This document shows positions 33,904-44,876 of a DNA stretch of 64,000 nucleotides, piece after piece. Position numbers and translations under genes: made by a program. The notes beneath the pieces were generated by a model, which ran no database searches, was not told where the DNA came from, and was given only the letters and a program-made list of their open reading frames with translations. This DNA is from Heloderma charlesbogerti (lineage: Eukaryota > Chordata > Lepidosauria > Squamata > Helodermatidae): positions 124,001 through 188,000 of the forward strand of contig JANEZZ010002243.1 in NCBI GenBank assembly GCA_026122225.1. The letters run 5' to 3'. Numbering within the stretch: the stretch's first letter is position 1; each line of letters opens with the position of its first letter.

Positions 33904-33939
33904 ATTAGTTTGTGATTTTTTTTTTAAAAAAATCGGTCT

Positions 33940-34080
33940 ATGTTTTCATTTGCAAATCCATTCCATATTGTTTCCACATTACTTTGTGATTTAAAAAAAA
34001 TCCTCAGAGAACCTTATACTTAAATACAAAATTTTGTGACTTTAAAAAAATAATAATCACAAAGTAATGTGGAAAGAGGG
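33940..34080. repeat. Imperfect inverted repeat around AT-rich centre
   Basis: TTTCCACATTACTTTGTGAT (about 33970-33990) is mirrored by ATCACAAAGTAATGTGGAAA (about 34055-34075). A third direct relative of the same phrase lies just before the hAT at 33433. Confidence 0.6.
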
Positions 34081-34214
34081 CAGAACAGATTAATGAATAA
34101 AAATATATGGATCTATTTCTGAGCATTTTTTTACACAATTCACATTTGTAAATGTATCTTGTTCTTGTCTCAACGTATGCATTTTAATGCATTTTAATAT
34201 ATATTTTAAAATAA

Positions 34215-34470
34215 CCATTGCTATGTTTTTTGAGCTGAGAACTGCATCAGCAGATTCTGAGAATGTGAAATCTGATCTGAAAGATAATTATATGTGGGTG
34301 AGGTCTGGCCCACCTCCTTGATAAGCCCCTGGGAAAGTTCTTCACTGGCTCCTAATGAGTCTTGGGGAATTTTCTCCACTGCACCCTGTCTCTGAGGGGC
34401 TTCTAACTCCATCTCCGAATTTGAATCAGAGTCTGAAACCAAAACAGAGGGCCTGGGCTCAATCCTGACA
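34215..34470 (-). mobile_element. LTR 5' fragment, Ser/Glu-rich open stretch
   Basis: On the minus strand it starts TGTCAGGATTGAGCCC, like the start of the solo LTR at 16447-17014, and continues with an open acidic stretch (SDSDSNSEMELEAP). No 3' part, so truncated. Confidence 0.5.
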
Positions 34471-36040
34471 CCATTTAAATATTAAATGTAAATGTTTCTG
34501 TGGCTTTCAAATGACAACCATGGTGCAGAAATGGGCTGGAATAGGTTTAGGATGAACAAATGCGAAAGTGACATGAAGAAGAAATAGTGATTTGTCCATC
34601 TTCAGATACATCTGGATGTGTTCCTGAAAAAACGGGGACACAAGAGTTCTCTGGCTGTTCCTTCCTGCAAATCCCACCCCACCCACTGGCACCCATTCCA
34701 ACATCTAACTTCAGATGATCCAGATGAGGAAATAGAAATGACATTCAGAATCTTGTCTCAGCAGTGTATGTGTCATGCATCAAATACCTGGGATTAATTC
34801 CTCTCCCCATTTGCATCCTCCCAGAATGTTAATAATGTTGATACACACATGGCAGAGATAAAATAAAATAATGGTAGGGGGAGGAATTGCATGGTTCATG
34901 GGAATACATCTTTACAAAAAGCCTAGTAAAATCATGAATCTTGTCTTTAGTATCTAGTTGTTGTTTTTTTGTGGTGGTTGTCTCCTGGGATACTTAACAG
35001 CCCAAACCATCATTCATTTAAACTGGGGTTCCTGTTTTTAAACAGGTTAATCCTGTGCTGACTTTCCTAGGAATAAGCACCATTGAAAGCAGGGACGCTT
35101 ACTTCAGAGTAAGCATGCATAGGATTGCACTGTTAATCGTATTGGTTTTTAAAGAGCTCAGTTTGAATCCCAAGTAATTCTAAGCGGGGTTGTGGATCTA
35201 GCTGTATAGTTTCCTCCTCCATTATATCTCTGAGCTTCCTCTCCGGTGTTGTACAATTATAATCAAACAGTTGACCTTAAGGGTGAAACTTCTGAGAATA
35301 GGAGATGGCTTCCTCAGCAAGAGGTTGTAAACATTTAGGGCACTCAACCTCAGCAGAATAAAGTGCTCACAAATCTCACTGTTTTGTTTGGGTATTGTTG
35401 TTTTTAAGAGTCTGTATGTGCTACAATGGTAGCTTTTCAAAGGTAAAATAAAAAGGGCAATATAAGAGAGATGAGGAAGCAGAGAAAGATATAGAAAGAA
35501 AATTGTCTTTACAGTTCTGAGCCAGTTCACCACTCTTTTATTATGGTTACATCACGTTTGGAGGGTGGTCTGGGGATACAGGTGATAGGAATGGTAGATG
35601 GTTAAAAAAAAAAAAAAGGAAAGAAAATGGTGAGAAATTGTAGTGAACTGAAAGGGACTGTTCTTTGTTCTTCCTTGTTTTGTGGGACATACTCATTGTA
35701 CTGCAAAGTGAAATGATGGCAATGCCTTTAGCCACTATACATCTTCATAGGTAGAGGTGCTGAATTAATGGCTAGGTGATGCTTCTAGAAACTTGAACGA
35801 TGGTCATCCCACCTGCTGTAGGCTATAACCAGTGAGGAAGAGAGGACTGTAAGAAACAGTTTTGAATATGGCTCGAGTGAGAGAGAAGGAGTCTTTAGTT
35901 TTGACGCTGGTTTGGAAACATAAGCAGGCTGTTGGGGGCATGAGATGCAATAAACTGGTGTTGCATTTGGGGGACTGATGCTGCTTTAAGACCAACACTG
36001 CATGCCTACAGGCCTGCCTGATTCAAACTGCTCCACCTTC
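34471..36040. other. Intron without recognised genes
   Basis: A Harbinger-like MITE remnant at 35060-35135 interrupts otherwise single-copy-looking sequence. Confidence 0.45.
35060..35135. repeat. Harbinger-like MITE remnant
   Basis: AATAAGCACCATTGAAAGC, then GCTTACTTCAGAGTAAGC and ATGCATAGGATTGCACTGTTAA, matching the end found at 2796-2818 and 39737. Confidence 0.5.
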
Positions 36041-36044
36041 TACA

Positions 36045-36300
36045 TGTGCATAAGCAAGAGTGTATAAGAAGAGCCCTGTTGGATTAGACTAAAGTTCCTC
36101 CTGTTTCCACCATTGGCCAATCAGATGGTTCTTGGGAGCTCCCAGGGCAGGTAGACAACTCCTCTCCCCTGCTGCTTGCCTCCCAGCAACTGATGTTCTT
36201 AGGCATACTGCCTGTGGGCATGTAGGAGCATGGCTAACAGCCATTGGTAGACTTATACTCCATGAATTTGTCTAGTCCTTTTAAAACACCCATCCAAACC
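36045..36300. repeat. Unclassified interspersed repeat
   Basis: AGAGCCCTGTTGGATTAGAC, GGCCAATCAGATGG and CTCCATGAATTTGTCTA form a pattern I associate with common reptile repeats, but I cannot give a family with certainty. Confidence 0.35.
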
Positions 36301-36315
36301 ACCATGTCTTGTGGC

Positions 36316-36740
36316 TAGGGATGGCAGAGAAATCTGCTGCAGATTCAATTCAGTCCAGATTCTCAAGAATCCGACCTGCAAAGTTCACAGTGGACTGACC
36401 CCACTCACCTCTGGGTCCATCAGATTTCCCATGGGGCGGCTCTCTGGTGCTGTTGGTGCCACCAAAGCTGTTCCTCCCTGCACTAGCTGTCAAGGGATTC
36501 CTTAAAAGCCAGTGCAGGGATGAAGGGTCCTGGCACAACATGCCCCCAGCGCACTTGCCATGGCCTCCTCTCGAGAAGATCAGGGAGAGAGCACTGGGAT
36601 GCCACCAAGGCCCTTCCTCCCTGCATTGGCTGTCAAAGGCTTCCTTAACAGCCAGCATGGGGAAGAAAGGTCACTGTGTGGCCAGGAGGAGAGCCATCCT
36701 GTGGAATCCAATGGACAGGTAAGGCTCTAGGAAATCCTTG
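36316..36740 (+). mobile_element. hAT-like element remnant with duplicated hairpin
   Basis: Starts TAGGGATGGCAGAGAAATC. Two related segments (about 36463-36530 and 36605-36665) each contain CCTCCCTGCA(C/T)T(A/G)GCTGTCAA(A/G)G with a partial mirror. A donor-like GACAGGTAAGGC lies at 36714-36725. No CATCCCTA end was found. Confidence 0.45.
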
Positions 36741-37004
36741 TGGCCCCAAGTGGTCTGGATTTCCTCTCTGCACCCCTCCCGCCTGACTGGAAGTCTCAGG
36801 GTTCGTAACCCCTATTTGTGGCAGCAAATTCCCCAGGGTAGTTATGCACTGTGTGAAGTACTTTCTTTTACCTGTCTCAGATCTCCTGTCATTCAGATTC
36901 ATTGGATGACCTGACCCAACCAAGTTCTAGTGTCATGAGGGAAAGAGAAGAAAAATCCCTCCTCACCATGCATAATTATGTGTATAACTCTGCCATGTCT
37001 TCCT

Positions 37005-37108
37005 AGGGATGGCGGAGGTAGGGATGGACTGCAGGGGCATCCGTCCCTTTTACCGAACCATGATGGTGTGCACAATTGCAGCTCCGTTTACTCATACATC
37101 CCTTCTTA
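37005..37108. mobile_element. Tiny or composite hAT-like remnant
   Basis: Two successive TAGGGATGG starts (37005, 37017) and an ACTCATACATCCCT end at 37108 enclose about 100 bp. Flanks do not give a duplication, so it is probably a deletion derivative. Confidence 0.35.
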
Positions 37109-37385
37109 AACTTGAGTCTATGGCTGCCTTAAAGGGGTAATGTCTCAAGATTACAGCGTAAAGGCTTTACAGAGGAGTTTACACTGGGGGGGAAGACTCA
37201 CCAAAGTTCCCAGATTTCAGGAACAGATCCCTGGCTCGACTCGCAAAGGCAAGCTGAGGCGGGGTGGGGGGGAGTCTGTCAGGCCCTAAAAGGGCTGGAT
37301 TGAGCAGCGATGGACATCCCCATGTCTCTTCTCTTGCTGCTGGTTTCACTACTTTCTGAACTATGAAGCCCCAATTGCTTTAGTT

Positions 37386-37505
37386 CAGCCTTCCCCAACC
37401 TAGCTTTCTCCAGATATTTTTGTCTGTGACTCACATCATCCATGGCCATTGGCTATGCTGGCTGGGGGTGATGGGAGTTGTAATCCAGAACATCTGGAGG
37501 GACCC
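37386..37505. repeat. Palindromic MITE (CAGCCTT family), right end missing
   Basis: CAGCCTTCCCCAACCTAGC at the left, and TGATGGGAGTTGTAATCC then AACATCTGGAGGG at the right. It lacks the final GGCTG. Confidence 0.6.
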
Positions 37506-37989
37506 AGACAAGGAAGGAATATATAATTGCTTCATTTTATTGATAATTTTAGCTGTTCAGTGGAATAACGGCTCCCTCTGTTCTAGCAAAGGGCTTGCAC
37601 CAGAAACTTACCATTCACAATGGAGCTTGTTCTGTTCTAACCCTGATTCTGTTTGGCTCAAGCAAATTTCAAAAGATCTGGACAATAGGTACCTAGATAC
37701 CAGGAAATAAGTGCCATAAATAATCTCAAATCAAGTAAACTTTCCAATTTAGCCTGAACTTTCCTCCATCCACATGGTAATGGTGTTGCACTCCAGCAGA
37801 TCCCCACCCCTGGATCTCTCAGGCCTGGTAGAGTGTACCATACTGGGTGATGGATGAGCAAGCAAAGCTTGAGATTGCTGGGATCCTCCAAGCATCCTCT
37901 TGCCACTCATTTTGTACCCAATTCCTGTTTGTGTTTGTGATCTCTGCTCACTCTGCACAAATAGGAAAATTGCACAAATTGAGCAGCAA

Positions 37990-38262
37990 TCGAACATGAA
38001 ATCTGTGCAGATTTCCAAATTTGTGCAACTTCCCTCCATAGACTAAAGTGGGGCTGATTCAGCCTACAGGGAAATGTGTGCAAATTAGGAAATTTGCACA
38101 AATTGAATGTGAACACGTGTCCACCAATTCACGCATAATTTTGACGGCCATATGCTCGTGCTCATGATTGCATTCAGGTCTTTGAACAGGGCATGCCCGC
38201 ATGTTTTGCAAGAAAAATTAAATTCTCATACATGCCTAATTAGAAATTCTCATACATCCCTA
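37990..38262. mobile_element. hAT-like right-end remnants
   Basis: TTTGCACAAATTG and CAAATTTGTGCAA arms around a GCTGATTCAGCC centre, and two successive ends AAATTCTCATACAT(G/C)CCTAAT at 38219 and 38247. Probably two overlapping truncated copies. Confidence 0.4.
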
Positions 38263-38339
38263 ATGTATACTGCCCTCCCCCACCATCCCAATGGAAAGCC
38301 ACTGTGATGTACTAAACAGAGTTTAATAATTCACAGTAT

Positions 38340-39722
38340 TAAACTCTGTATTAAACAAAGCCCTATGAAGAGAGACTGAAAGAACTGGGCATGTTTAGCC
38401 TTGAGAAGAGAAGACTGAGGGGAGATTATGATAGCACTCTTCAAGTACTTGAAAGGTTTTCACAGAGAAGAAGGCCAGGATCTCTTCTTGATCATCCCAG
38501 AGTGCAGGACACGGAATAATGGGCTCAAGTTACAGGAAGCCAGATTCTGGCTGAACATCAGGAGAAACCTCCTGACTGTTAGAGCAATACGACAATGGAA
38601 CCAATTACCTAGGGAGGTGGTGGGCTCTCCCACACTGGAGGCATTCAAGACGAGGCTGGACAGCCATCTGTCAGGGATGCTCTGACTAGGGATGTACAAA
38701 AATTCTGCCATGGATCTCGGGGAGGCCGAATGCCACCGCATTCAGCCCCCCGAAATCGGTGGTGGAACAGCCCGCCACCCCCCGCCACCCCCGGGATGGG
38801 ACTTACCTTGGGCGGATCTTCCTGGCGGTGGCGGCTCCGACGGCGGCTCCGGCGGTGGTGCGGCGGCCGGTCTTCTGACCGGCTGCCGCTGCCGCCATTT
38901 CCAGGTTAAAACAACAACAACAACAAAAAAACGTGATAGGCGACATAAAGATTTACATCGCCTATCACGGCTAGATTTTAAAAAAAACACCATCATAGGC
39001 TATGTAAATGTTTACATAGCCTATCACAGCTGGTTTTTTTAAAAAAACCGCGCGTACGCAAATGGCGGCGGCCATGGCCGCCGCCGTTTGCGTTCTTTAT
39101 TTTGGCACGTCTTAGTCTATGTAAACATTTATGTAGACTAAGACAGCAAAAATAAGGGGAACGCAAATAGCGTAGATGCTACACTATTTGCGTTCCCCTT
39201 ATTTTTGCTGTCTTAGTCTATGTAAATGTTTACGTAGACTAAGGCGTGCCAAAATAAGGAACGGAAATGGCGGCGGCTATGGCCGCCGCCATTTGCGTAT
39301 GTGCGTTGTTGTTGTTGTTGTTAATCAGCCGTGATAGGCTACATAAACATTTACATAGCCTATCACGGCTGACTGCAGGGACACAAATGGCGGCAGCTAC
39401 GGCCACCGCCATTTGTGTCCCTGCTAGCCAGCGGTCGGATGTCCGGCTGCTGGCGGAGCCGGCCGGCGGCTCCGCAGAATCACTGCGGAGCACAGCCAGC
39501 TGGCCAGGATTCTGGGGGGGGGGGAGGAATGGAGCGCCTCCCCCCCCCGGCGAGGATTCTGGGGGGAGGGACGGAACACCTCCCCCCCCACCATCAGCAT
39601 AATTCCTGAAAGGTAAGTGATTTTCGTACATCCCTAGCTCTGACTTGGATTCTTGCATTGAGCAGGGAGTTGGACTCGATGGCCTTGTAGGCCCCTTCCA
39701 ACCCTACTATTCTATGATTCTA
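38340..39722 (+). mobile_element. CR1 LINE 3' end, split by a hAT copy
   Basis: Blocks 38340-38686 and 39637-39722 are contiguous without the hAT. The first encodes the CR1-type ending (FKYLKGFHREEGQDLF, GLKLQEARFWLNIRRNLL). The second ends CCAACCCTACTATTCTATGATTCTA, the 8-bp-repeat tail typical of CR1. 5'-truncated, as most CR1 copies are. Confidence 0.88.
38687..39636 (+). mobile_element. Complete non-autonomous hAT-like element (950 bp), grand palindrome
   Basis: TAGGGATGTACA at the left and CGTACATCCCTA at the right. Perfect 8-bp duplication GCTCTGAC (38679-38686, 39637-39644). The head has GGGATGGGACTTACC. The core is a roughly 250-bp inverted repeat (about 39052-39170 against 39184-39302), with TGATAGG/AGCCTATCA palindromes outside it on both sides. 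The right third has paired GAGGATTCTGGGGGG segments and AAAGGTAAGTGATTTTCGTACATCCCTA. No coding frame. Confidence 0.9.
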
Positions 39723-39736
39723 GAGTATATGATTTA

Positions 39737-39815
39737 GGCTGTAGTCCTATACACACTTACCTGGGAGTAAGTCCCATTCAACTCAATGGTACTTACTTCT
39801 GGGTACATGTGCCCT
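39737..39815. repeat. Harbinger-like MITE
   Basis: TTA followed by GGCTGTAGTCCTATACAC, CTGGGAGTAAGTCCCATT, then AATGGTACTTACTTCTGGGT and ACATGTGCCC. Inner inverted arms are clear. The right-side TTA is not preserved. Confidence 0.55.
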
Positions 39816-39830
39816 GAGTCCAGTGGTTAT

Positions 39831-39853
39831 TGATTGATTGATTGATTGATTGA
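39831..39853. repeat. (TTGA)n microsatellite
   Basis: Tetranucleotide repeat at the 3' end of the next L2-like copy. Confidence 0.9.
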
Positions 39854-39854
39854 A

Positions 39855-40470
39855 TTATAGATTGATTTACAATATTTGTATACTGCTCCATATCTAGAAC
39901 AGATTTCAGAGCAGTGAACACAAGAGATAAAACAGTAAAAGGATAAAAAGATTAAAACACCAGATTAAAATTATGCTATTTTAAAAACAGAATACCAACA
40001 GCAACTATGACTTGTCAATTAAGGAGTGCCTCTTGGTTTCAGGAGGTACTGGAAACAGCACAGTGTTGGTGCCTGCCTGACCTCCAGTGGCAGGGAATTC
40101 CAAAGAAAGGGGCCCACCACACTGAAGACTCTTCTCCTGGTGGAATCCACTCGGCCATAGGTCCATGTGTAACCAACAGGAACATGCCCTCTAATGACCT
40201 CAGTGACTGGGTAGGCTGGTAAGGGAGAAGGAGCTCTCTCAGGTATCCTGGTCCCAAGTTGTTTAGGGCTTTGAACACTAGTACTAAAACCTTAAACCTG
40301 CCCCGGTAGCGAATAGGAAGCCAGTGCAGGTCCCTTAGCAAAGGTGTTACATGCTGTAAAGGGGAAGCTCCTGACAAGGGGATGACATTGCTCAATTGGT
40401 GATCTCACATCACTCCAAGAACATTTGAAACTTCCATCCACATGGTTGCACCTTACAGCAAGTGACACAC
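39855..40470 (-). pseudogene. L2-like LINE C-terminal and 3' UTR fragment
   Basis: On the minus strand 40395-40039 reads PLQHVTPLLRDLHWLPIRYR then FKVLVLVFKALNNLGPGYL. This is the well-known tail of L2-clade proteins, followed by a 3' UTR and a (TTGA) tail. RT core absent. Confidence 0.8.
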
Positions 40471-40809
40471 CTTCCAAGGCAGAACCCAGGAGAACTGTTC
40501 TCTTCTTACCTTCACAGGCACATCATCAGAGCCATTGCAGGGTGTAGTTGCTCCACTTTGTGGGAATGCTCTTGCATTACTGATACTCATTTAGGATACT
40601 TATGTATATTTTTCTTCGGAGTGTTTTTGTTGTTCCTGTTCTGTGGATGCAAGTTTCTGGGAGGACTTGAAGAATGGGCTTCTCCTTTGTGGCCCGGGGC
40701 TTATGGCATTGCCTACTTAGTGCAGGAAAGAGCTGTATTGGACAAGGTATCATCAAAAGGGGCCTGAGGACTGAGATCAGAGTTCAAGCTCTCTTCTAAT
40801 GCTCTGTCA

Positions 40810-40945
40810 CAGCCTTTCCCAATCTGGTGTCCTTCACATGTTTTGGACTTCAACTTCCATTAGTCCCACCCAGCATAGCCAAGGATCAAGGATGTTGGGA
40901 GTTGCAATCCCAAACATTTGGGCAGCACCAGGATGGGGAAAGTTG
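40810..40945. repeat. Palindromic MITE (CAGCCTT family)
   Basis: CAGCCTTTCCCAATCTGGTG at the left pairs with CACCAGGATGGGGAAAGTTG at the right. TTTTGGACTTCAACTTCC pairs with TTGGGAGTTGCAATCCCAAA. Flanks CTCTGTCA and CCCTATCA agree at 6 of 8. Confidence 0.75.
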
Positions 40946-40953
40946 CCCTATCA

Positions 40954-42341
40954 AAAGAGAACCACTGGAGTCTGCCCTAAACAAGATTTCATTTTGGCTT
41001 GCATGTCCATATCACAGAGTTATTTTTAAGTGGCAGGGAGAAGTGTGTCTTTTTTTGCTGGGGGGAAGCAAACTGAGTGGCAAGTTTTGTGCTGATTACT
41101 GCAACTTCAGGGGGGAAATGTTCATTCAGAAATACATGATTTGCTACAAGGGAGATGGCCTATTTTAAGGTTAAAACAGCATTTGGATTCTTGCAGTGTA
41201 TCCTGCTTTAATCTTGTGTGCTTCATTATGCTAATGATTTATTTATGGTTCCCCTCTATTCTACGAAAACTTCTGTTAACTTTAGTCTGTGATTAATATT
41301 CTTGCTGCAGTTCTATTGTTAAAGCATATTGGCCAGAACAATAAGTGTGAGAACTATCTTGTTCTTCTGGTTTATTTTTAGTGTAATCTATTGATACCAG
41401 GTAGAGAGGAATTAGAGAGAAAAGGGAAGGGAAAGGACAAAAACTCAGTGATGGAGCACATGATGTGCATGCAGTCTTCCAGTTTCAGTTCTTGGTAGCT
41501 CTAGTTAAAAGTATCTCAGTTATCTGGGCTGGAAAAGATCTCTGAACCTGAGAACATGAAGAGTCACTACCTGTCAGATTAGACCATACTGGACTAGATA
41601 GACCAGTGGTCTGACACCATATAAGGTAGTATCTCATTGGTTCAGGAGAACCATTCTGTTCTTCATTTACTTCCTTTCCCTGCCCCCCCCCCACACAGAT
41701 ATTCCAGCCCCATGGAGGGCCATGCTCAAGTCTGAAAAACATTTTGATGACTCACATCTCAAAGAGTTTCCAGTCCTTTGCATAGCAACCTCCTTTCATT
41801 AACATTTTATACCAGGCCTGCACAACATGTGGCTTACCATACTGAACACAGCTTAGTAGCCATGTATGGTAGACCTCAACTGCTCTGTACGATTCCTGGT
41901 TTTGCTTCTAGCCTAGGAGTATGGCTTGACAGAGCTCAGTGCATATCTGATGGTCTGCATTTGGCTTCTTGGGCTACAGGTTATGCCTGATTTATGCAAT
42001 TATCCACTTACCCACGTGTTTTTGTCCCAGTAATGAACAGAAAACCAGAGATGTGCAAAACCTCTCTCATTGTTGCCATAAAGTTTTCCATCCCAGGGCC
42101 TTTGATATCCCTGGGAACTCCACAGTGTGATATCCTTGCTTTCAGGGACTGTAGTCATTAGTCAGATGCATCCAGTTGTGAATACTGTCCTTTGGTATCA
42201 GTTGCATTGACATTTGGATTCACTTCACCAATCTTTAAACCATGGCCAGCTTATGCAAGTGTTTGTGCATCCAGCTGCTGTTAGTGTGCCCCCCCCAGGA
42301 TAGAATCTGACAGAAGGTGGTTTGGGTTTAATTTTCTTCTC
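40954..42341. other. Intron; a SINE tail near 41560-41640
   Basis: Mostly single-copy-looking. At 41570-41640 the phrase GACTAGATAGACCAGTGGTC then TATAAGGTAGTATCTC is the 3' part of a tRNA-derived reptile SINE (plus strand). Confidence 0.5.
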
Positions 42342-42807
42342 TAGGGATGGCCCAAGTCACCCCTGCCTGTGCCATGTGCTGCTTGCTGGTCCCCTGCTGG
42401 CTGCCCCACCCTGTTCATCATGTGTGGTGACCCTCTGAGTGGTCCGCAGGCACCCAGCAAATGACACACAGCATCCTGCTGCTCTGCCAAGCCACCATTT
42501 TGCAGAAAATGGCAGCCTGTCCTTTTATGTAAAGGGCTGTTTTGTGCAAATGGCAGCTGTAAGAAGGCCCATTTATGCAAAATTACAGACACAAAATTAC
42601 AGGCCTAAAACAACTGTAATTTTGTGTAAATGGCCTTATTTACAGCCACCGATTGTGCAAGAGGACCCTTCACATAAAAGGACAAGCCACCATTTTCTGC
42701 AAAATGGCGGCTCAGTGGAGCAGTGGGGACCAGCATCCGGGGGGGGGAGTGAGCTGGCAAACAATCACTGAGCTTCAGGCCCCAAGTAGATGAATGCAAC
42801 ATCCCTA
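42342..42807. mobile_element. hAT-like element, AAAATGGC family (466 bp), palindromic
   Basis: TAGGGATGGCCCAAGTC at the left and GCAACATCCCTA at the right. Flanks TTCTTCTC and CTCTTCTC agree at 7 of 8. The core is one long inverted repeat centred near 42600. CCATTTTGCAGAAAATGG and TCCTTTTATGT on the left are mirrored by ACATAAAAGGA and CCATTTTCTGCAAAATGG on the right. Confidence 0.8.
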
Positions 42808-42892
42808 CTCTTCTCCACTGGAACTTATAATATCCACTTTGGAAATCTAACCTGGCAGATTACTGTGGCATAGACAGCTAATCCTCTTGGGC

Positions 42893-42960
42893 AGCCTTCC
42901 CAACCTGGTGCCCTCCAGATGTGTTGGAACAGACCTCCCAGCATCCCCCGGCCACCTTTT
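42893..42960. repeat. Palindromic MITE (CAGCCTT family), left half
   Basis: CAGCCTTCCCAACCTGGTGC, CCTCCAGATGTGTTGGA and CCTCCCAGCATCCCCCGGCC, then the similarity stops. Confidence 0.6.
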
Positions 42961-44038
42961 TCTTAACGTTAGTAACTTCTTTGATCACACAGTAGAGGAT
43001 GAGCTTGACTTTGGGAGAGGCGATTCCCAAGTTCCATTTTGATCATTAAAATAAGTTTCCTCAGCCTTTGGCTGGTGGAGGTTCTTCAATAACATTTGAA
43101 GCCACTCTTACTTTGCTTGAAATCTATTCAGGAAAACATTCAGAGTGTGCTATCAAACATATGCACACCAACAAAATCTGTATTTCTGTGATCAGGGTAA
43201 CAATAACATAAACATTTGCAAAGTTGTGTGCCCCCCCCCTGCCTTTTTTGTTTTGTTTTAAACTAAAAGTCAATTAATGGTCCTCTCTTGTCAACACCAG
43301 CTGTTTCAATCCAACAGCAGGTAACAGCTTCTAGTTTAAGCCTAATTGATGCAACTGAAAGAAATGTAAAATCAATCCATGAGTGTGAGTGTCTGAGGAT
43401 CCAGAAGGAAATTTATACTAAATCCTAATGAAAACTGGCAGCCAGCTTAACAAGTATGGCTTAACAGCTGTCATAAAACTGAAACAGTGACCGGTTTGTT
43501 TCCTTAAAGAGTCCCTTCCACCACCACCCTACATTTCACTTTAATTCACAATCAAGGATCTCTTGTAGTGTGTAGGCTGTCTTCCAAGATTTCTAGGCAT
43601 GAAACAGCACTTTCCTAGGTCAACAGATAATTAATGTCATTGAATTAAATAGCAGATTGGAGTGATTGCTTTTGTCATCACTTTGCTTTCAAAAGCACAG
43701 GCTTTGGAGCGGTGTCAGCCTCTGGCCATCTTGTGACATAACCTTTCTTCTTACTGAGGTGCTGTACAAATAAAGTTGCAAATGAAGTTTGCCTAGTGTA
43801 TAGTTTCACAGCAAAATTAGAGGTTCTTCTTGTTCAGGTGAAACTTTCTCAGAATTTAACATTTCAGTAAAATTATTTGCAACATTGGGTGGGGGGGAGT
43901 TTCTTCACAAGCCCTCATACAATATATGACAAGATCCCTCCCCCCACTTACTGCCAAGTAGGAATGAAAGGGGGGACTGAAAACAATTCCTCTGTTCAAA
44001 TAAGCAAAGGAAACAAAGCAAAGAAGTACCTTTCTGAG
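42961..44038. other. No gene recognised
   Basis: AT-rich intronic DNA with short C and G homopolymers only. Confidence 0.5.
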
Positions 44039-44166
44039 AAGATGTGGCCCTCCAGATGTTTTGGCCTACAACAACTCCCTTCATGCCTCACCATTAGTTA
44101 TGCTGGCTAGAGCTGATGGGAGTTGTAGTCCAGAACATCTGGAGGGCCACAAGTTGCCCACCCCTA
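44039..44166. repeat. Palindromic MITE (GGGGTGGGCAACTTGTGG family)
   Basis: GATGTGGCCCTCCAGATG pairs with CATCTGGAGGGCCACAAG. CCTACAACAACTCCC pairs with GGGAGTTGTAGTCC. It ends TTGCCCACCCCTA. The left terminal bases are lost. Confidence 0.7.
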
Positions 44167-44876
44167 ATGCATGCCTTCTTAGAGATGCACATTCCTCCCA
44201 ATGGGGATTGTATTCAGTGATGCCATGAAAGGATATCCCTGAATTCTTGTCTATTCTCTGTCTAGAGAGGAAGGTGCTATTTTCTCTAGGTTTGGACAGG
44301 GGTGCTTCATGAAATGCAGAAACAGGTATCTTGGATTCTGAGAGCACAATGAATAGAAGGAAACATAAAGGGAAAATGGGGGGATTTGCCTCTCACTGGG
44401 TGCTTCCAGATGGAGGGCTCATGGCACTACACATTCAAAGGCATTATGCAGCTGTTCCATCTTTTTGTCCTTATTGGATTTTCTTTTGTATCAAAAATAC
44501 AGGAAAAAATGGAAGGGTTACATGTGGAAGATGACATCATCTGGACTCCCCCCCCCCAGTAAGGTTATGTGAATGAGGTATGGTGATAAGATGATAAAAA
44601 ACCTTCTGTAGAAGCATCCCTTTCCTGTGAAATCATTTCAGAGAATTGATAGGGACACAGCGGTCTGTGCAACCCAGTGATAGATTCAGGAGAGACAAAA
44701 TAAAGTATTTCTTCATACTGTGGTCCCATTCCACATCTCTGGCAGCTTCTTGGAAGGGTGTGGAGACACACAGTATGGTGGTCCCAATCTGTGTGATGCT
44801 GAGTACTCCTACACATTGAAATGGGATAGAGAAATGATTCCCCACAGGGAGGACATTTTTGACAGCATTCCTGGAG

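Noticed and set aside
38428..38685. An 85-residue open frame as a host gene
   Set aside because: It is the C-terminal part of a CR1 LINE, followed by the CR1 3' tail once the hAT copy is removed.
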